This document shows positions 36,149 through 45,841 of a stretch of DNA of 64,000 nucleotides, piece after piece; position 1 is the stretch's first letter; each line of letters starts with the position of its first letter. Both the position numbers and the translations under genes were made by a program. Location: NCBI RefSeq assembly GCF_030689305.1, contig NZ_JAUYVM010000003.1, forward strand, positions 1-64,000, given 5' to 3'. This DNA is from Vibrio penaeicida (GTDB lineage: Bacteria > Pseudomonadota > Gammaproteobacteria > Enterobacterales > Vibrionaceae). The notes under the pieces were generated by a model that saw nothing but the letters and a program-made list of their open reading frames with translations, was not told the origin of the DNA and searched no databases.

Positions 36149-37147
36149 TTAACGACCGAGAGATTTCAATGTGTCATCCAGTTTTTCTTTGCCGCCAATG
36201 CTGGAATAAAACTTTGGCCATACTTTTTCAGTCACCTTATTCATCCATTCTTTTTCGCCGTCGGCTGGCTCTGTAATTACCATACCTTTAGCGACTAAGT
36301 CTTTGCGGATTCGGTCTTCCGATTCCAGTAAGAATTGGTAGCTGTGTTCGGTTGCTTCTTTACCTGCCGCAAGTATCGCTTCTTGTATGTCTTTGGATTG
36401 TTCTTGGAATATCGACTCACTGACAATCAGCGGCTCGATCGAAAAGATGTAGCGAATGTTGGTGACATACTTCTGAACTTCATTGAATTTCATTGCGTGA
36501 ACAGTGATGTAAGGGTTGTCTTGACCATCGACCACGCCTTGCTGTAATCCGGTGAAGGTTTCCGACCATGCCATAGGCGTTGGGTTAATTCCCCATGCTT
36601 GATAAGTCGAAATCATGATGTCGTTCTTCGGGACTCGGATCACCAACCCTTTCAAGTCTGTCAGTGTTTTCACTGGGCGCTTGGAGTTGGTTAGAACACG
36701 AAACCCTGAATACGCCCAACCCACAATTCGAACGTTTGCGTCGCGAATGGTGTTTTTCACTAACTCATTTCCAACAGCGCCTTGAGTCAGTTTTTTGGCT
36801 TCTTCCGCACTTTGAATCAGATACGGCATGGTGAGCAAACCCACCGACGGAGAAAAGGGGGTCACGTTATTGATCGCGAGTACGGAAAAATCGAGCAAGC
36901 CGATGGCTGCGTTATTGACGGTGTCTTGTTCGTTGCCAAGCTGACCATTAGGAAACAAATCCAATTTCACACTGCCATTGGTTTTCTTTTCCATCAGTTC
37001 GCTAAATTTGGTGCCTAATTCCCATTGTGTACCACCAGCTGCGTCACCCAGTGCCATTTTAAAGGTCTTGGCAGAAGTGACGGGAGCTGCGATTGCGACG
37101 GCAATCAATGCGCTCCATGAAATGAATTTCGATTTGGTAAGTATCAT
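36149..37147 (-). CDS. tauK: TRAP transporter substrate-binding protein (DctP/TauK-like)
   Basis: A 332-residue periplasmic protein with a signal peptide (cleavage after TSA, about residue 25). It has the DctP pattern: TKFSELMEKKTNGSVKLDLFPNGQLGNE near 45-70, the conserved binding Arg in GLVIRVPKND near residue 168, and the TFTGLQQGVVDGQDNPY motif near residue 205. It captures the substrate and delivers it to the two permeases. It follows tauY by about 150 bases, a gap that could hold an extra promoter. Confidence 0.87.
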   Translation of the reverse strand: MILTKSKFISWSALIAVAIAAPVTSAKTFKMALGDAAGGTQWELGTKFSELMEKKTNGSVKLDLFPNGQLGNEQDTVNNAAIGLLDFSVLAINNVTPFSPSVGLLTMPYLIQSAEEAKKLTQGAVGNELVKNTIRDANVRIVGWAYSGFRVLTNSKRPVKTLTDLKGLVIRVPKNDIMISTYQAWGINPTPMAWSETFTGLQQGVVDGQDNPYITVHAMKFNEVQKYVTNIRYIFSIEPLIVSESIFQEQSKDIQEAILAAGKEATEHSYQFLLESEDRIRKDLVAKGMVITEPADGEKEWMNKVTEKVWPKFYSSIGGKEKLDDTLKSLGR

Positions 37148-37299
37148 TGTTTTAACCTTTCTTCCTTGTGCCTGTTATGCGTCCGTTGCTGGATGAAGAT
37201 GTTTCCGCAAGACGCCCCGATTAAACGTGCGTGTTGTTCTCCTTAAGAAAATGCGTAGTGAATAAATAGGTTTGCAGTGAATCGCCAAAGAAGAGCGAG

Positions 37300-38757
37300 T
37301 TACAGCACTTCGTCTTTTAGGTGATACCACTTGTACAAGAACCGTTGCCCCATGCGGCGAAACGGAGCAAATGCCTCCGATTCCACCACTTCCCGAAGGT
37401 TTGGGAACGGCAATTTGGATTGAAAAATAGGGAGGTCGAGGTTTTGTCCTTCTCCTGCGATCCATTGGGCGAGCCGCTTACCTGCTTGCGCGGAGTACAT
37501 CACGCCATTGCCGCCATAGCCTAGTGCGTAATAAATCGATTCTTTATAGTTCGGCTGGTAAATCCTAGGCATCATGTCGTGGCTAACATCAACCCAGCCC
37601 CACCATGAATAATCGACCTCTATCCCGGTTAAAGCGGGGAATTTACGGTGTAAATCGTTAACAAGAAATTGTTTGTACTTCTCTTCTGGTGCAGATTTGC
37701 CGGTTATCGCACTGCGCGAGCCAATTTGTACTCGGTTGTCTGGTAACAGGCGATAGTAATGACGTAAAACCCGTGTATCTGTTAAGACTTGTTTGGTTTT
37801 GAAATTGCATTCATCGATTTCTGCATCGGTGAGCGGGCGAGTCACGATGGAGTTAGAGAGTATAGGCAGCAGGCGGTTTTTGAGTTCTGGGTGCAACCCT
37901 TGTGATGTGTAACCACCTGTCGCAACGCCAACGGCTTGGGTTTTTACAATGCCACCCGGTGTTTTGATGTAATGGACGTCACCTTCAGATGTCCACCCGA
38001 TCACAGGGCTACTGGTGTGTACTTTCACGCCTAGACGCCGTGCTTTTTCCAAATAACCGAACGCTAGTTTTCCTGCATGAATACCAATGCCTTCTGGTTC
38101 GTGCATGGCACCAGCCGCTTCTTTATCGTCAACAAAGTCGCGCTTTACCGTCGCAGCATCAAGAATTTGTGCGTCGTAATTAAAGGTATCGCGAAGCAAC
38201 TTGGCTTCTTTTTCTAGTGTCGGCATGACCTTACTGCGATGCGCAATATAGAGATGACCGCCAGGTTGGGGTTCACAATCGATGTCTTTAATAAGATCTT
38301 TGAAGGTTTCCATACCATCAAGGCATTCGCGGTGCATTTTTAGTGCGGTTTCTAGCCCCCAACGCTCAATCCATTGGGAGCGTTTTAAGCGGCCACTGGC
38401 ACATTGTGCTTGCCCCCCGTTGCGTGTGCTGCACCCCCAACTGGCGCGGTTGGCTTCTAAGACTGTGGCTCTGATTCCATAGTGTTCCGCAAGATAAATG
38501 GCTGCGGTTAGCCCTGTATAGCCTGATCCAATAATCACGACATCCGCATCAGTATCCGACAGAATTGGACCATCATCTTGAGGTGGTTCGCCCGCCGTTC
38601 CTATCCAGTAAGTAGGTGCGTAGGCTTGGCCAGTACCTGGATTTTGTCGTGTGAGTGGATCGTAGCTAGGGTCGTAGGCTTGCCGGCTCTGCTCTTTTTC
38701 AGAAGGCACAGACGCAGCGCCATTCAATACGTGCGGATTCATGGAATCTGAGTTCAT
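37300..38757 (-). CDS. tauY: Taurine dehydrogenase large subunit (FAD-dependent oxidoreductase)
   Basis: A 485-residue DAO-family flavoprotein. The FAD motif VVIIGSGYTGLTAAIYLAEH begins near residue 73. Later segments GGHLYIAHR, VGVATGGYTS and ALGYGGNGVMYSAQAG are typical of this group, which also includes PuuB-like amine oxidases. The assignment as TauY rests on context: it is preceded by a SnoaL-like small gene (tauX), next to xsc and a TRAP transporter. With TauX it would oxidise taurine to sulfoacetaldehyde and ammonia. A clear GGAGGC site precedes the ATG. Confidence 0.82.
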   Translation of the reverse strand: MNSDSMNPHVLNGAASVPSEKEQSRQAYDPSYDPLTRQNPGTGQAYAPTYWIGTAGEPPQDDGPILSDTDADVVIIGSGYTGLTAAIYLAEHYGIRATVLEANRASWGCSTRNGGQAQCASGRLKRSQWIERWGLETALKMHRECLDGMETFKDLIKDIDCEPQPGGHLYIAHRSKVMPTLEKEAKLLRDTFNYDAQILDAATVKRDFVDDKEAAGAMHEPEGIGIHAGKLAFGYLEKARRLGVKVHTSSPVIGWTSEGDVHYIKTPGGIVKTQAVGVATGGYTSQGLHPELKNRLLPILSNSIVTRPLTDAEIDECNFKTKQVLTDTRVLRHYYRLLPDNRVQIGSRSAITGKSAPEEKYKQFLVNDLHRKFPALTGIEVDYSWWGWVDVSHDMMPRIYQPNYKESIYYALGYGGNGVMYSAQAGKRLAQWIAGEGQNLDLPIFQSKLPFPNLREVVESEAFAPFRRMGQRFLYKWYHLKDEVL

Positions 38758-38772
38758 GTCTGCCTCCGGATA

Positions 38773-39180
38773 CTATTTGACGTCGCCACTGACGACAGGA
38801 CGATCTTTACGGAAAGCGTTCTTAACCTGAATTTTTCCATCTTTTACCGTAAACACATCCACCATACGTGCCTCAATTCGGTCACCATTGGGTGTGGTTG
38901 CGCAAAATGTGGATTCAGTAACAGCGCGATCGCCAGAGACAAAGTGAACAGGATCTTTCCATTGAACATCTGGGAAGTTTTTCCATACCACAGCGAAAGC
39001 GTCGCGAAGTACTTCTTTCCCTGAGAAGGTGTTCCCCTGTAGCTCGGCACCTGCTGCGGTGTGGAACACGCAATCGTCAGTCACGAAACTTAGTAAAGCC
39101 TCAATGTCGTGGGCATTCCAAGCATCGCTAAAACCTTGAAGAGTTTGGATTGTTATTTGATCTTGATTGCTAGTGTTCAT
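38773..39180 (-). CDS. tauX: Taurine dehydrogenase small subunit (SnoaL/NTF2-like)
   Basis: A 135-residue protein of the NTF2-like fold: FSDAWNAHDIEALLSFVTDDCVFHTAAG at the N-terminus, then WKDPVHFVSGDRAV and VDVFTVKDGKI. The start at 39180 (MNTSNQDQ) has AAGGA and is preferred to the 39255 start. TauX is the small subunit paired with TauY in known taurine dehydrogenases, and 15 bases separate the two genes here. It lies behind xsc by about 240 bases, a region with a possible regulator site. Confidence 0.78.
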   Translation of the reverse strand: MNTSNQDQITIQTLQGFSDAWNAHDIEALLSFVTDDCVFHTAAGAELQGNTFSGKEVLRDAFAVVWKNFPDVQWKDPVHFVSGDRAVTESTFCATTPNGDRIEARMVDVFTVKDGKIQVKNAFRKDRPVVSGDVK

Positions 39181-39299
39181 TTTCTGTTCCTTAAAAAGTG
39201 GGCAGAACAAACATGAATCGATGAGAGAAAGATCAGGGTATGAATTCAGATTCAACAGCTGTTTGTTTTGCTAGATTACAGTCTTATTATTTCAATATG

Positions 39300-39326
39300 C
39301 GATACATAACGTTCCATATTGAGATA
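39300..39326. promoter_or_regulatory. Putative shared regulator motif upstream of tauX
   Basis: CGATACATAACGTTCCATAT (from 39300) resembles the motif CGATACAATTGGTTCCGTAA upstream of pta (58823). It contains GTTCCATA, also found in the xsc leader. Which regulator binds is not known. Confidence 0.4.
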
Positions 39327-39418
39327 TAGATACCAATAATTAACAAGTTTTTTACAACGTGACGGGCATCGCCAATCCATAAACTGAGAAATGAATTGGT
39401 GACACCAGCCAGCGCTCT

Positions 39419-41227
39419 TTAGACGTAGTCTTTGTATTTATCTAAGTGGCGTACGGGTGTAGACAGCGCATCGCGGCGGAATGGGTCGCCTAATTCACGT
39501 GTACACATGATTTCGATAATGGTTGTCTTGCCTTCGTTCATCTGCATATCGATGGCTTTTTGCAAAGTTGGACCAACATCTTCCAATTTATCGACAGTGA
39601 TCCCTTCTGCACCCATTGAGCGAGCAATTTCTGCAAAACTTTGGTTATCCAGTTCGCCAGCAACGAAACGACGGTTGTAGAAATCCACTTGGTTTTTCTT
39701 CTCTGCACCCCATTGGCGATTATGGAAAACCACGGCAGTCACAGGAATATTGTGGCGTACGCAAGTCATGGTCTCGACTAAGCTCATGCCCCAAGCTCCA
39801 TCACCGGCGTAAGAGATCGCTGGGCGATGTGGCGCTGCCACTTTTGCACCAATGATGGTTGGGAAGGCATAACCACAGTTACCAAAACTCATGGCCGCAA
39901 AGAAGCTACGTGGTTTTTCAAAGCGGAGGTAGCTGTTGGCAATGGAGTTGATGTTACCGATGTCGGTCGACACCATGACATCTTCCGGCATGGCTTTTTC
40001 AAGCTCGCGCAGAACTTGTCTTGGGTGAAGGTATTCGCCACCAGAGAAAGGCGTTTCTTGCGCGTTTTCTTCGATCATGTCTAGGCTGAACTGGTCTTTT
40101 TCGTGCGTCCAGCCATCCAGTTCTTGTTCCCACGCCGTTTTCTCAGCCTGAATTTTCTCGAAGCGTTCTTGCTTGTTTGCATCACAAGTTAACGTGCGAC
40201 CTTCTAAACGTTGGGTCAGCGCGACAGCAGCGGCTTTTGCATCACCACAAATACCCACAGAGATTTTCTTAACTAATCCCAACATTTTGTTGTCGGCGTC
40301 GATCTGAATGATCTTGGCGTTGGTTGGCCAGTAATCCATGCCATGTTGTGGCAGAGTACCGAACGGACCAAGACGTGAGCCAAGCGCAATCACGACATCC
40401 GCTTGAGAGATCAGCTTCATCGCGGCTTTAGACCCTTGATAGCCTAGCGGACCACACCATAGTTCATGGCTGGCAGGGAACGAATCGTTGTGCAAGTAGC
40501 TGTTCACGACCGCAGCACCTAAGCGTTCTGCCAGTGCTTTACACTCTTCAATAGCGTCGCCCATAACGACACCACCACCGGAAATGATCACTGGGAATTT
40601 GGCTTGAGCTAAGATGTCTGCTGCATCATTTAAGCTTTGTTCGCCACCTGCACCTCTATCGAGACGAGCGGGTTTCGGGATTTCACATTGAATATCGCCA
40701 TAAAAATAATCGCGTGGGATGTTGAGTTGCGTCGGACCCATCTCACTCATTGCGCGATCAAAACAGCGACCAGTGTATTCCGCCATGCGCGAAGGGTGGG
40801 TTACGTGCCCTTGGTATTTAGTAAATTCTTGGAACATAGGAAGCTGGTTACATTCCTGGAAACCACCTAGTCCCATGGTAGTAGTGCCGGTTTCTGGTGT
40901 CACAATCACCACTGGGCTGTGCGCCCAATAGGCGGCGGCGACGGCGGTAACACAGTTACTGATACCCGGTCCATTTTGTCCTATCACCACACCATGTTCG
41001 CCAGAAACACGTGAGTAGCCATCGGCCATGTGTGCCGCACCTTGTTCGTGAACGACTGGGATTAAACGAATGCCAGCAGGGGCAAAAATATCCATGGCAT
41101 CCATAAAAGCGGATCCCATAATGCCAAACATGTCTTGTACATTGTTTGCTACCAATGTTTCTACAAACGCCTCTGAAGGCGTCATACGCGTTTTTCCTTC
41201 AACCACGTTTCTTGTGTTTTCGCTCAT
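39419..41227 (-). CDS. xsc: Sulfoacetaldehyde acetyltransferase
   Basis: A 602-residue thiamine-diphosphate enzyme of the acetolactate-synthase fold. It makes acetyl phosphate and sulfite from sulfoacetaldehyde and phosphate. Features: start MTPSEAFVETLVANNV, the conserved VVHEQGAAHMADGYSR segment carrying the ThDP Glu near residue 60, IGQNGPGISN, the central domain ISGGGVVMGD, and the C-terminal ThDP/Mg motif GDGAWGMSLVETMT. Strong AAGGAG before the ATG. It heads the taurine operon and is divergent from cobS/cobT-like genes. The acetyl phosphate could feed the pta gene at 57804. Sulfite would leave by the exporter at 57029. Confidence 0.93.
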   Translation of the reverse strand: MSENTRNVVEGKTRMTPSEAFVETLVANNVQDMFGIMGSAFMDAMDIFAPAGIRLIPVVHEQGAAHMADGYSRVSGEHGVVIGQNGPGISNCVTAVAAAYWAHSPVVIVTPETGTTTMGLGGFQECNQLPMFQEFTKYQGHVTHPSRMAEYTGRCFDRAMSEMGPTQLNIPRDYFYGDIQCEIPKPARLDRGAGGEQSLNDAADILAQAKFPVIISGGGVVMGDAIEECKALAERLGAAVVNSYLHNDSFPASHELWCGPLGYQGSKAAMKLISQADVVIALGSRLGPFGTLPQHGMDYWPTNAKIIQIDADNKMLGLVKKISVGICGDAKAAAVALTQRLEGRTLTCDANKQERFEKIQAEKTAWEQELDGWTHEKDQFSLDMIEENAQETPFSGGEYLHPRQVLRELEKAMPEDVMVSTDIGNINSIANSYLRFEKPRSFFAAMSFGNCGYAFPTIIGAKVAAPHRPAISYAGDGAWGMSLVETMTCVRHNIPVTAVVFHNRQWGAEKKNQVDFYNRRFVAGELDNQSFAEIARSMGAEGITVDKLEDVGPTLQKAIDMQMNEGKTTIIEIMCTRELGDPFRRDALSTPVRHLDKYKDYV

Positions 41228-41344
41228 CGCTGTCTCCTTGACGAAATAGAATAAATTTCAAAAATTGGAACAATACATTTCGTTAACTGAAATTTAACAT
41301 TACTCTAAATGTGCAATTTTTGAACGTCAATGGAAATATTTAAA

Positions 41345-41363
41345 ATGGAATGATTTGTTCCAT
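41345..41363. promoter_or_regulatory. Palindrome in the xsc leader
   Basis: ATGGAA-TGATTTG-TTCCAT, two perfect 6-base arms, in the region between xsc and the divergent AAA+ gene. The TTGGAACAATACATTTCG block at 41265-41282 has a related half site. IclR-type operators have TGGAA/TTCCA halves. Confidence 0.45.
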
Positions 41364-41458
41364 AAAATGATATTCATCTATCAAAAACGAGAAAGAATGG
41401 TGTTCAACTTGTGAGCGCTGCGAAAGAATAGAAACAAGTGAATGAAAAGGATTGCGTG

Positions 41459-42457
41459 ATGGATATGAGAACAGAGCGAGTCACCACCCGCTACTCTGTT
41501 AGGGATACGTTTGGGATTGATGTGGATCTGGACGTGATGGGATACCCACATCCCACACAGGATGTGCCTGAAATTGATATGGCGTATCAATTTAATCCTG
41601 AGGTGACGTTAGCGATACTCGCAGGGTTTACTCACAACCGTCGTACGCTGATTCAAGGTAGGCATGGCACGGGGAAGTCGACTCATATAGAACAGGTTGC
41701 GGCACGATTGAACTGGCCTTGTATGCGAATAAATTTAGACGGACACCTCAGCCGTCTCGATTTAGTCGGTAAAGACGCCATTGTATTGAAAGACGGTAAA
41801 CAGGTGACGGAGTTTCAAGAAGGCATTTTGCCTTGGGCGGTTCAAAAACCCATGGTTCTAATACTGGATGAATACGACGCAGGGCGACCAGACATAATGT
41901 TTGTTATTCAGCGACTGCTTGAAAAAGAGGGCAAGCTTGCCTTGATGGAGCAAAACCGTGTCATTACCCCACACCCGCAATTTCGACTGTTTGCGACGGC
42001 TAATACCGTAGGGCTTGGAAACGTCAACGGTTTGTACCACGGCACCCAAGTATTGAATCATGCGCAGCTCGATAGGTGGAATTTAACAGCGACGCTCAAT
42101 TATTTGCCTGCTAAACAAGAAGCGCAAATTGTGTTGGCTCGCGTACCAGAAAAAAACACACCTCAAGGAAAAACCATCGTGGAACATATGGTGCAGCTCG
42201 CCAATCTTACGCGACAGGGTTTCGAAACGGGTGATCTTTCCAGTCTTATGTCGCCGCGCACGGTGATGACTTGGGCGGAGAATTGTGAAATTTTCAAGGA
42301 CTGTGAGTTGGCGTTCAAACTAACGTTTTTTAATAAGTGTGAGGAATCGGAACAAGCCCTTTTGGAAGAATACTATCAGCGTTGCTTTGGCCGGGAACTG
42401 CTTAATCAAGAATTACCCGAACAAGAATCGCTAGGGTCGATGCGTAACGATGAATAG
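41459..42457 (+). CDS. CobS-like AAA+ ATPase (MoxR-type)
   Basis: A 332-residue protein highly like the ATPase subunit of the aerobic cobaltochelatase. It has Walker A GRHGTGKST near residue 74, the CobS block IEQVAARLNWPC, Walker B LILDEYDAGRPD and sensor region LFATANTVGLGN. The start at 41459 has AAGGA eight bases upstream. The frame is open to 41438. Its stop overlaps the VWA partner. No CobN and no other cobalamin gene is in the window, so it may act as a general AAA+/VWA activase. Divergent from xsc. Confidence 0.85.
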   Translation: MDMRTERVTTRYSVRDTFGIDVDLDVMGYPHPTQDVPEIDMAYQFNPEVTLAILAGFTHNRRTLIQGRHGTGKSTHIEQVAARLNWPCMRINLDGHLSRLDLVGKDAIVLKDGKQVTEFQEGILPWAVQKPMVLILDEYDAGRPDIMFVIQRLLEKEGKLALMEQNRVITPHPQFRLFATANTVGLGNVNGLYHGTQVLNHAQLDRWNLTATLNYLPAKQEAQIVLARVPEKNTPQGKTIVEHMVQLANLTRQGFETGDLSSLMSPRTVMTWAENCEIFKDCELAFKLTFFNKCEESEQALLEEYYQRCFGRELLNQELPEQESLGSMRNDE

Positions 42458-44192
42458 CGGAAAACAGGCGATTAGCCAGAAACAACGCAATCAACAAAAT
42501 CGAGAACACTTATTGGTGACGTTGCGCTCACTTTCAGGGTATTCCGATATTGAACTGAAAGGGGATCGTTTGTTTCAACGCTCGCAGCCGTTGGTGACGC
42601 TTGCTCCCCATTTGCAGTTGAGGGATTTTGGAAGCGTCATGCACCTTGAACAAGAAAACACGTTGGAAGATGAAAGAGCAACTCAAAGAGGACTCGTCGA
42701 CGGGTGGGTTGCTCATCTCACTAACACCAATCAAGTTGATTTTTTAGCAAGCCGGCCAACACACCAAATAGCTCGCTGGGTATTTGATGCGCTAGAACAG
42801 CTTCGAGTGGAATCGTTGATTTCAAAAGAGTATGAGGGGATGAGCGTCAACATAGAGATGCACTTTGAGCATTGGTCTCGACAATATGAAAAGGCAGGGC
42901 TGCTGGAAAGCCAAGTGGGTATATTGTTGTTTACGTTATTGCAAATGGTGCGTTCTCGAGTTCAATCCTTACCTATCTCCGAGATCATTGAAGAACAGAT
43001 AGAGTCAACAAGAATGGCGTTAGCGCCTCTTATCGGAACTCCGCTTTCCAAACTAAAAAGATCAGCAAATAGCCAGCTTGAATACGCTAAGTTTGCGAAC
43101 GATATTGCGCAAGTGATTGCGAATTTAGTAGACAGCACACTAGAGGATGAAGATGCCAATCAACCGCCTACTCGTAATCGCATTGCCTTTGATTTGCTGG
43201 TGGAAAATGATGGCGAGATTGAGTGTGAATTACCTGTCGCCCAAGCAGGGGCGAGTACTTCTGTTGAAGGGAGATCATTAGGGTATCAGGCTTTTACCAC
43301 CGACTATGATGAAGAACGTTTTGCTGCTTCGTTGGTCAGGGCTGTATTACTGGCCGAGTTTCGGGAGGACCTTGATAAACAGTGGATGCAGTCGGGTATG
43401 TCCATTCGTAAAGTTGCGCAGAGAATGAAAGAGCGGTTTTCCACTCCATGCGAACCCCAGTACCAGTTTGGTGAGGAATCGGGTTTGATTGACGGGCGCA
43501 GGCTTAGTCAGATCGTGACGAGCCATAACGAGAAGCGTGTATTTTATACTCGCCCTCAAATGTTGAAGCCAGACATGCAACTGACGATTCTCATTGATTG
43601 TTCTGGCTCGATGCGCAATTCAATTCGTTCTGTCGCACTGATGGTTGATGTCCTAGTTAGGGCGGCGCAATTATCTGGGGTAAAAACGGAAGTATTGGGG
43701 TTTACCACGCGTTCATGGAATGGGGGGCGAGCGCAGCAAGATTGGTTAAAGGCGAGAAAGCCGAAGTTACCCGGGCGGCTCAATGAACTGAGGCACCTCA
43801 TTTTTAAAAGCGCGTCAGAGAATTGGGTGAAATCGAAACGACAGATAGCCGCCATGATGAAGCACGATTTATTTAAAGAAGGGATTGATGGAGAGGCCAT
43901 ACTCTGGGCTCAGAAAAGATTATCGAATAGCCAATGCCAGAAGAAGGCGCTATTGGTGATATCCGACGGCTGCCCTATGGATACCGCAACTCAATTAGCG
44001 AACGATGATACTTATCTCGCACGCCATCTTTCATACGCCATTACACAATGCGAACAAGAGGGAACGTTAGTCACAGGTATGGGGATAGGGTTGGATTTGA
44101 GCGCATTTTACACTCACCACTTAGCCGTCGAGCTAGATCAGGACACTAACACTCAGACACTCTTCAATTTGATCGACAAAATAGCGCACTGA
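42450..44192 (+). CDS. CobT-like VWA-domain protein
   Basis: A 580-residue protein. The N-terminal two-thirds is helical and acidic. The C-terminal part is a von Willebrand A domain with the metal-binding MIDAS motif DCSGSM near residue 385 and DG in VISDGCPMD near 510. This is the CobT-type partner of CobS-type ATPases. MoxR/VWA pairs insert metals or remodel enzymes (cobaltochelatase, CbbQ/CbbO, NorQ/NorD). It overlaps the CobS-like gene by eight bases. The target here is not known; a protein of the adjacent taurine pathway is a reasonable guess. Confidence 0.8.
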   Translation: MNSGKQAISQKQRNQQNREHLLVTLRSLSGYSDIELKGDRLFQRSQPLVTLAPHLQLRDFGSVMHLEQENTLEDERATQRGLVDGWVAHLTNTNQVDFLASRPTHQIARWVFDALEQLRVESLISKEYEGMSVNIEMHFEHWSRQYEKAGLLESQVGILLFTLLQMVRSRVQSLPISEIIEEQIESTRMALAPLIGTPLSKLKRSANSQLEYAKFANDIAQVIANLVDSTLEDEDANQPPTRNRIAFDLLVENDGEIECELPVAQAGASTSVEGRSLGYQAFTTDYDEERFAASLVRAVLLAEFREDLDKQWMQSGMSIRKVAQRMKERFSTPCEPQYQFGEESGLIDGRRLSQIVTSHNEKRVFYTRPQMLKPDMQLTILIDCSGSMRNSIRSVALMVDVLVRAAQLSGVKTEVLGFTTRSWNGGRAQQDWLKARKPKLPGRLNELRHLIFKSASENWVKSKRQIAAMMKHDLFKEGIDGEAILWAQKRLSNSQCQKKALLVISDGCPMDTATQLANDDTYLARHLSYAITQCEQEGTLVTGMGIGLDLSAFYTHHLAVELDQDTNTQTLFNLIDKIAH

Positions 44193-44224
44193 CCTTTAAC
44201 CGTACTCATATTTTAGAAAGCTCG

Positions 44225-44264
44225 CTCTTTAAATAGCCAACTCTTTAAACCTTCACTCTTTAAA
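44225..44264 (+). repeat. Three short direct repeats CTCTTTAAA
   Basis: CTCTTTAAA occurs at 44225, 44241 and 44256 (spacing 16 and 15). It lies between two convergent genes. Significance unknown; could be slippage. Confidence 0.5.
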
Positions 44265-44277
44265 GAACTCTGCCCTA

Positions 44278-45063
44278 TTACAGTGTTTGCAAATACTCTC
44301 TTGGCGTAAGCCCAAAAGTCTGTTTGAAGCGACTAGAAAAACGGCTTTCCGATTTATAACCACAGGCTAAGGCTACAGACAGCTGGCTGCGAGTTTTTTG
44401 CATCAAACCTAATGCGTAAACCATTCTTACGTTAGTTAGGACTTGCCTAAACGTTGTATTTTCTGCAGCAAGCTTTCGGTTTAGTGTGGCTCGGCTGGTA
44501 AAAAAATGCTCGGCTACGGTTTCTATCTTGTAGTCTAACCCTGGGTTACTACTTAGGTATTGCGCCAGCTTTTCTTTAATCTGGTTCGGCTGTTCAGGAA
44601 AAAGCTTATGAAGTTCGCCCGTATTTTTGAGTTCAGCATACATGCCGTACAAAAACTGCCGTTGCGTGTCTTCAGCTAAATTTTTGCCTGTCATTTCAAA
44701 TAACGTATTGAAGCAGTACTCAAGTTGTGGGGTGGTTTTTATGCGTAGGGTATCGTCATTCGTTTGGGTACTGGATTGCTTTACCCAACTCTCGGGAGGG
44801 GGATCTAGCAGAGTAAGTGTTCTGGAATAAAACGGCGTATGTGTGGGTTCATTAACAAATGTTAGGTATTGGCTGGCAGGCGTGACCAGCCAATCTGAAG
44901 ACGTATAGCGGAGCGTTTCCTAATGCCACCAAAGGCGTTTTTCACCTTGAGCAACCCAAATGATCGTTGGTGCGTAAATCAGCACATTTCTGAGTGGCTG
45001 AGATTTCTTTGCATGAAAATGCCCAGCTTGTACCAGAGATTGAGTCATTTGAGTTTGCTCCAT
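44278..45063 (-). pseudogene. AraC-family regulator interrupted by an in-frame amber stop
   Basis: Reading from ATG at 45063 gives MEQTQMTQSLVQAGHFHAKK and so on to RLWWH, then TAG at 44922-44920 (codon 48). Beyond that stop the same frame stays open to the natural end at 44278, 261 codons in all. The second half has the AraC-type helix-turn-helix (TVAEHFFTSRATLNRKLAAE, then LACGYKSESRFSSRFKQTFG). No frame change occurs, so one base substitution would restore the protein. A shorter protein from ATG 44694 could be made but lacks the N-terminal domain. Confidence 0.82.
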
Positions 45064-45082
45064 ACCATGTAATTCAGTTTGC

Positions 45083-45613
45083 TTAACGCACGTAAGTGGC
45101 GGTTAATGTGGCTTTGCCAAGCGATGAACTGTTCAGCATGTAGCCCACAATGGCATTGGATGCATTGTCTGGTGCCGCAAGGTTTTCTGTTGGCAGTGCC
45201 CACACAGTGAATTGGTATCTGTGCATGCCATGTCCTTCTGGGGGGCAAGCACCACCAAACCCAATCGAACCGTAATCATTTTTACGTTCTTTTCCTGCAA
45301 ATTTAACCTGCGTAGATGCACCGCGCTTAATGCTTGTCACTTCAGCGGGAATGTCTGTCGCTACCCAGTGCCACCAACCGCTGCCTGTCGGTGCGTCTGG
45401 GTCATAGGCGGTAATTGCAAAGCTCTTGGTGCCTCTTGGGGCGTCTTGCCAGCTTAATGCTGGAGAAAGGTTATCGCCTTCACAGCCAAAGCCTTTGAAT
45501 TCGAAAGCTTTATCCATTCGACTTCCTTCCTGAATGTCACTGCTGCTCAGTGTAAACGCCGCGCTATTAAACGAAGCAGCTGCAAGCAAAAGAGCAAGAT
45601 ATTGAGTTTTCAT
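45083..45613 (-). CDS. PEBP / YbhB-YbcL-family exported protein
   Basis: A 176-residue protein of the phosphatidylethanolamine-binding (Raf-kinase-inhibitor-like) family. Signal MKTQYLALLLAAASFNSAAF is present. Conserved segments are GDNLSPALSW, AITAYDPDAPTGSGWWHWVATDIP near residue 70 and CPPEGHGMHRYQFTVWAL. Bacterial homologues are of unclear function. It lies just upstream of the AraC pseudogene on the same strand but is probably a separate unit. Confidence 0.87.
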   Translation of the reverse strand: MKTQYLALLLAAASFNSAAFTLSSSDIQEGSRMDKAFEFKGFGCEGDNLSPALSWQDAPRGTKSFAITAYDPDAPTGSGWWHWVATDIPAEVTSIKRGASTQVKFAGKERKNDYGSIGFGGACPPEGHGMHRYQFTVWALPTENLAAPDNASNAIVGYMLNSSSLGKATLTATYVR

Positions 45614-45841
45614 TCGTGTTCTCCTTGTTTAGGGTCGATTGACTCATGTTGTCTAAGGAAAACTTTACGTGGATTGAGAGTAGCGCAATGAACATAACGG
45701 CTCAAATTTTTAATGAATAAGGTTATTTTGAGAGGTTATGCTATTTGGGCATGAGGCTCACGCGCATTGAATAAAAATCTTTATTGGGTTCTATTTATCG
45801 GATAACCTGCCGAAAACTATTAAACCGTCAAAGTGAGATTT

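Noticed and set aside
41459..44192. Cobaltochelatase genes cobS and cobT by name
   Set aside because: No cobN or other cobalamin gene is in the window and the pair is divergent from xsc, so only CobS-like and CobT-like are stated.
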